Shown: piece after piece, positions 5,697 through 5,820 of the stretch
How positions within the stretch are numbered: position 1 is the stretch's first letter
How the letters are laid out: each line of letters opens with the position of its first letter
Source of the DNA: an uncultured Emergencia sp.
GTDB lineage: Bacteria > Bacillota > Clostridia > Peptostreptococcales > Anaerovoracaceae
NCBI GenBank assembly: GCA_902476665.1
Contig: CABSEO010000145.1
Coordinates: forward strand, 1-5,820
Direction of reading: 5' to 3'
DNA length: 5,820 nucleotides
Notes under the pieces: model-generated
Databases searched by the model: none
What the model saw: only the letters and a program-made list of their open reading frames with translations
What the model was told of the DNA's origin: nothing
Program-made: the position numbers and the translations under genes

Positions 5697-5820
5697 TCAT
5701 ATCCAGTTCTTTTCTTTTGCTTCCTCCACAACCTCGATGAGCGCCTTTACATATACCTCTACTGCCTCATCAAAATGGTCCGAGATTTGCCTCCCCTTTT
5801 TCTCTGCCTCCAGAAAATCG
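5697..5820 (-). CDS. Unidentified protein, C-terminal 40 residues only
   Basis: An open frame enters from the right edge and ends in TGA at 5697-5699. The visible 40 residues include DFLEAEKKGRQISDHFDEAV and end VVEEAKEKNWI. They are charged and look like one or two amphipathic helices, with no cysteine or membrane segment, so a soluble C-terminal tail is likely. The piece is too short to assign a family. It is accepted as coding because the frame is open to the edge, reads as sensible helical protein, and is followed after 33 nt by a strong terminator on the same strand. Confidence 0.6.
   Translation of the reverse strand, partial: DFLEAEKKGRQISDHFDEAVEVYVKALIEVVEEAKEKNWI

Noticed and set aside
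1..5820. Insertion sequences, CRISPR arrays, tRNA or rRNA genes, long direct or inverted repeats
   Set aside because: Reading both strands showed no transposase, regularly spaced repeats, cloverleaf-like sequence or rRNA motifs. Only the short terminator inverted repeats and small palindromes were seen.

Overview
This window looks like chromosomal DNA of a Firmicute of class Clostridia, most likely a gut-type Lachnospiraceae or close relative. The basis is the gene content (an AGCS symporter, a NorM/DinF-type MATE pump, an EFR1-type flavodoxin-ferredoxin), strong purine-rich Shine-Dalgarno sites, and sigma-A-like promoters with 16-17 bp spacers. The base composition, judged by eye, is slightly AT-rich. 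No plasmid, phage, insertion sequence, CRISPR, tRNA or rRNA signal is visible. Every credible gene lies on the minus strand, so transcription runs from high to low coordinates.

In order of transcription, the window opens with the last 40 codons of an unrecognised gene (5697-5820), closed by a strong intrinsic terminator (5621-5664). A near-consensus promoter (5580-5608) and a leader of about 120 nt then precede a two-gene unit. The first gene (4550-5452) encodes a 300-residue protein related to the cobalamin-pathway enzyme CobL. It appears to keep only the C-terminal lobe of the CbiE domain plus a complete-length CbiT-like methyltransferase domain whose SAM and active-site motifs are altered. 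Next, after 36 nt, comes an EFR1-type flavodoxin-ferredoxin protein (3743-4513) with two intact [4Fe-4S] cysteine sets.

Three membrane transporters follow, apparently as separate transcription units with their own promoters: a MATE efflux protein (2250-3626), an AGCS sodium:amino-acid symporter (621-2027), and the N-terminal part of a DMT/EamA transporter that runs off the left edge (1-347). A weak hairpin lies after the MATE gene and a good terminator after the symporter.

The transporters are ordinary. The part worth pursuing is the CobL-like/EFR1 pair: a methyltransferase fold that looks catalytically altered, with no other corrinoid-synthesis gene in the window, paired with a redox protein and transcribed behind an unusually long leader. 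I infer a redox or tetrapyrrole/corrinoid-related role, but the sequence does not prove it.
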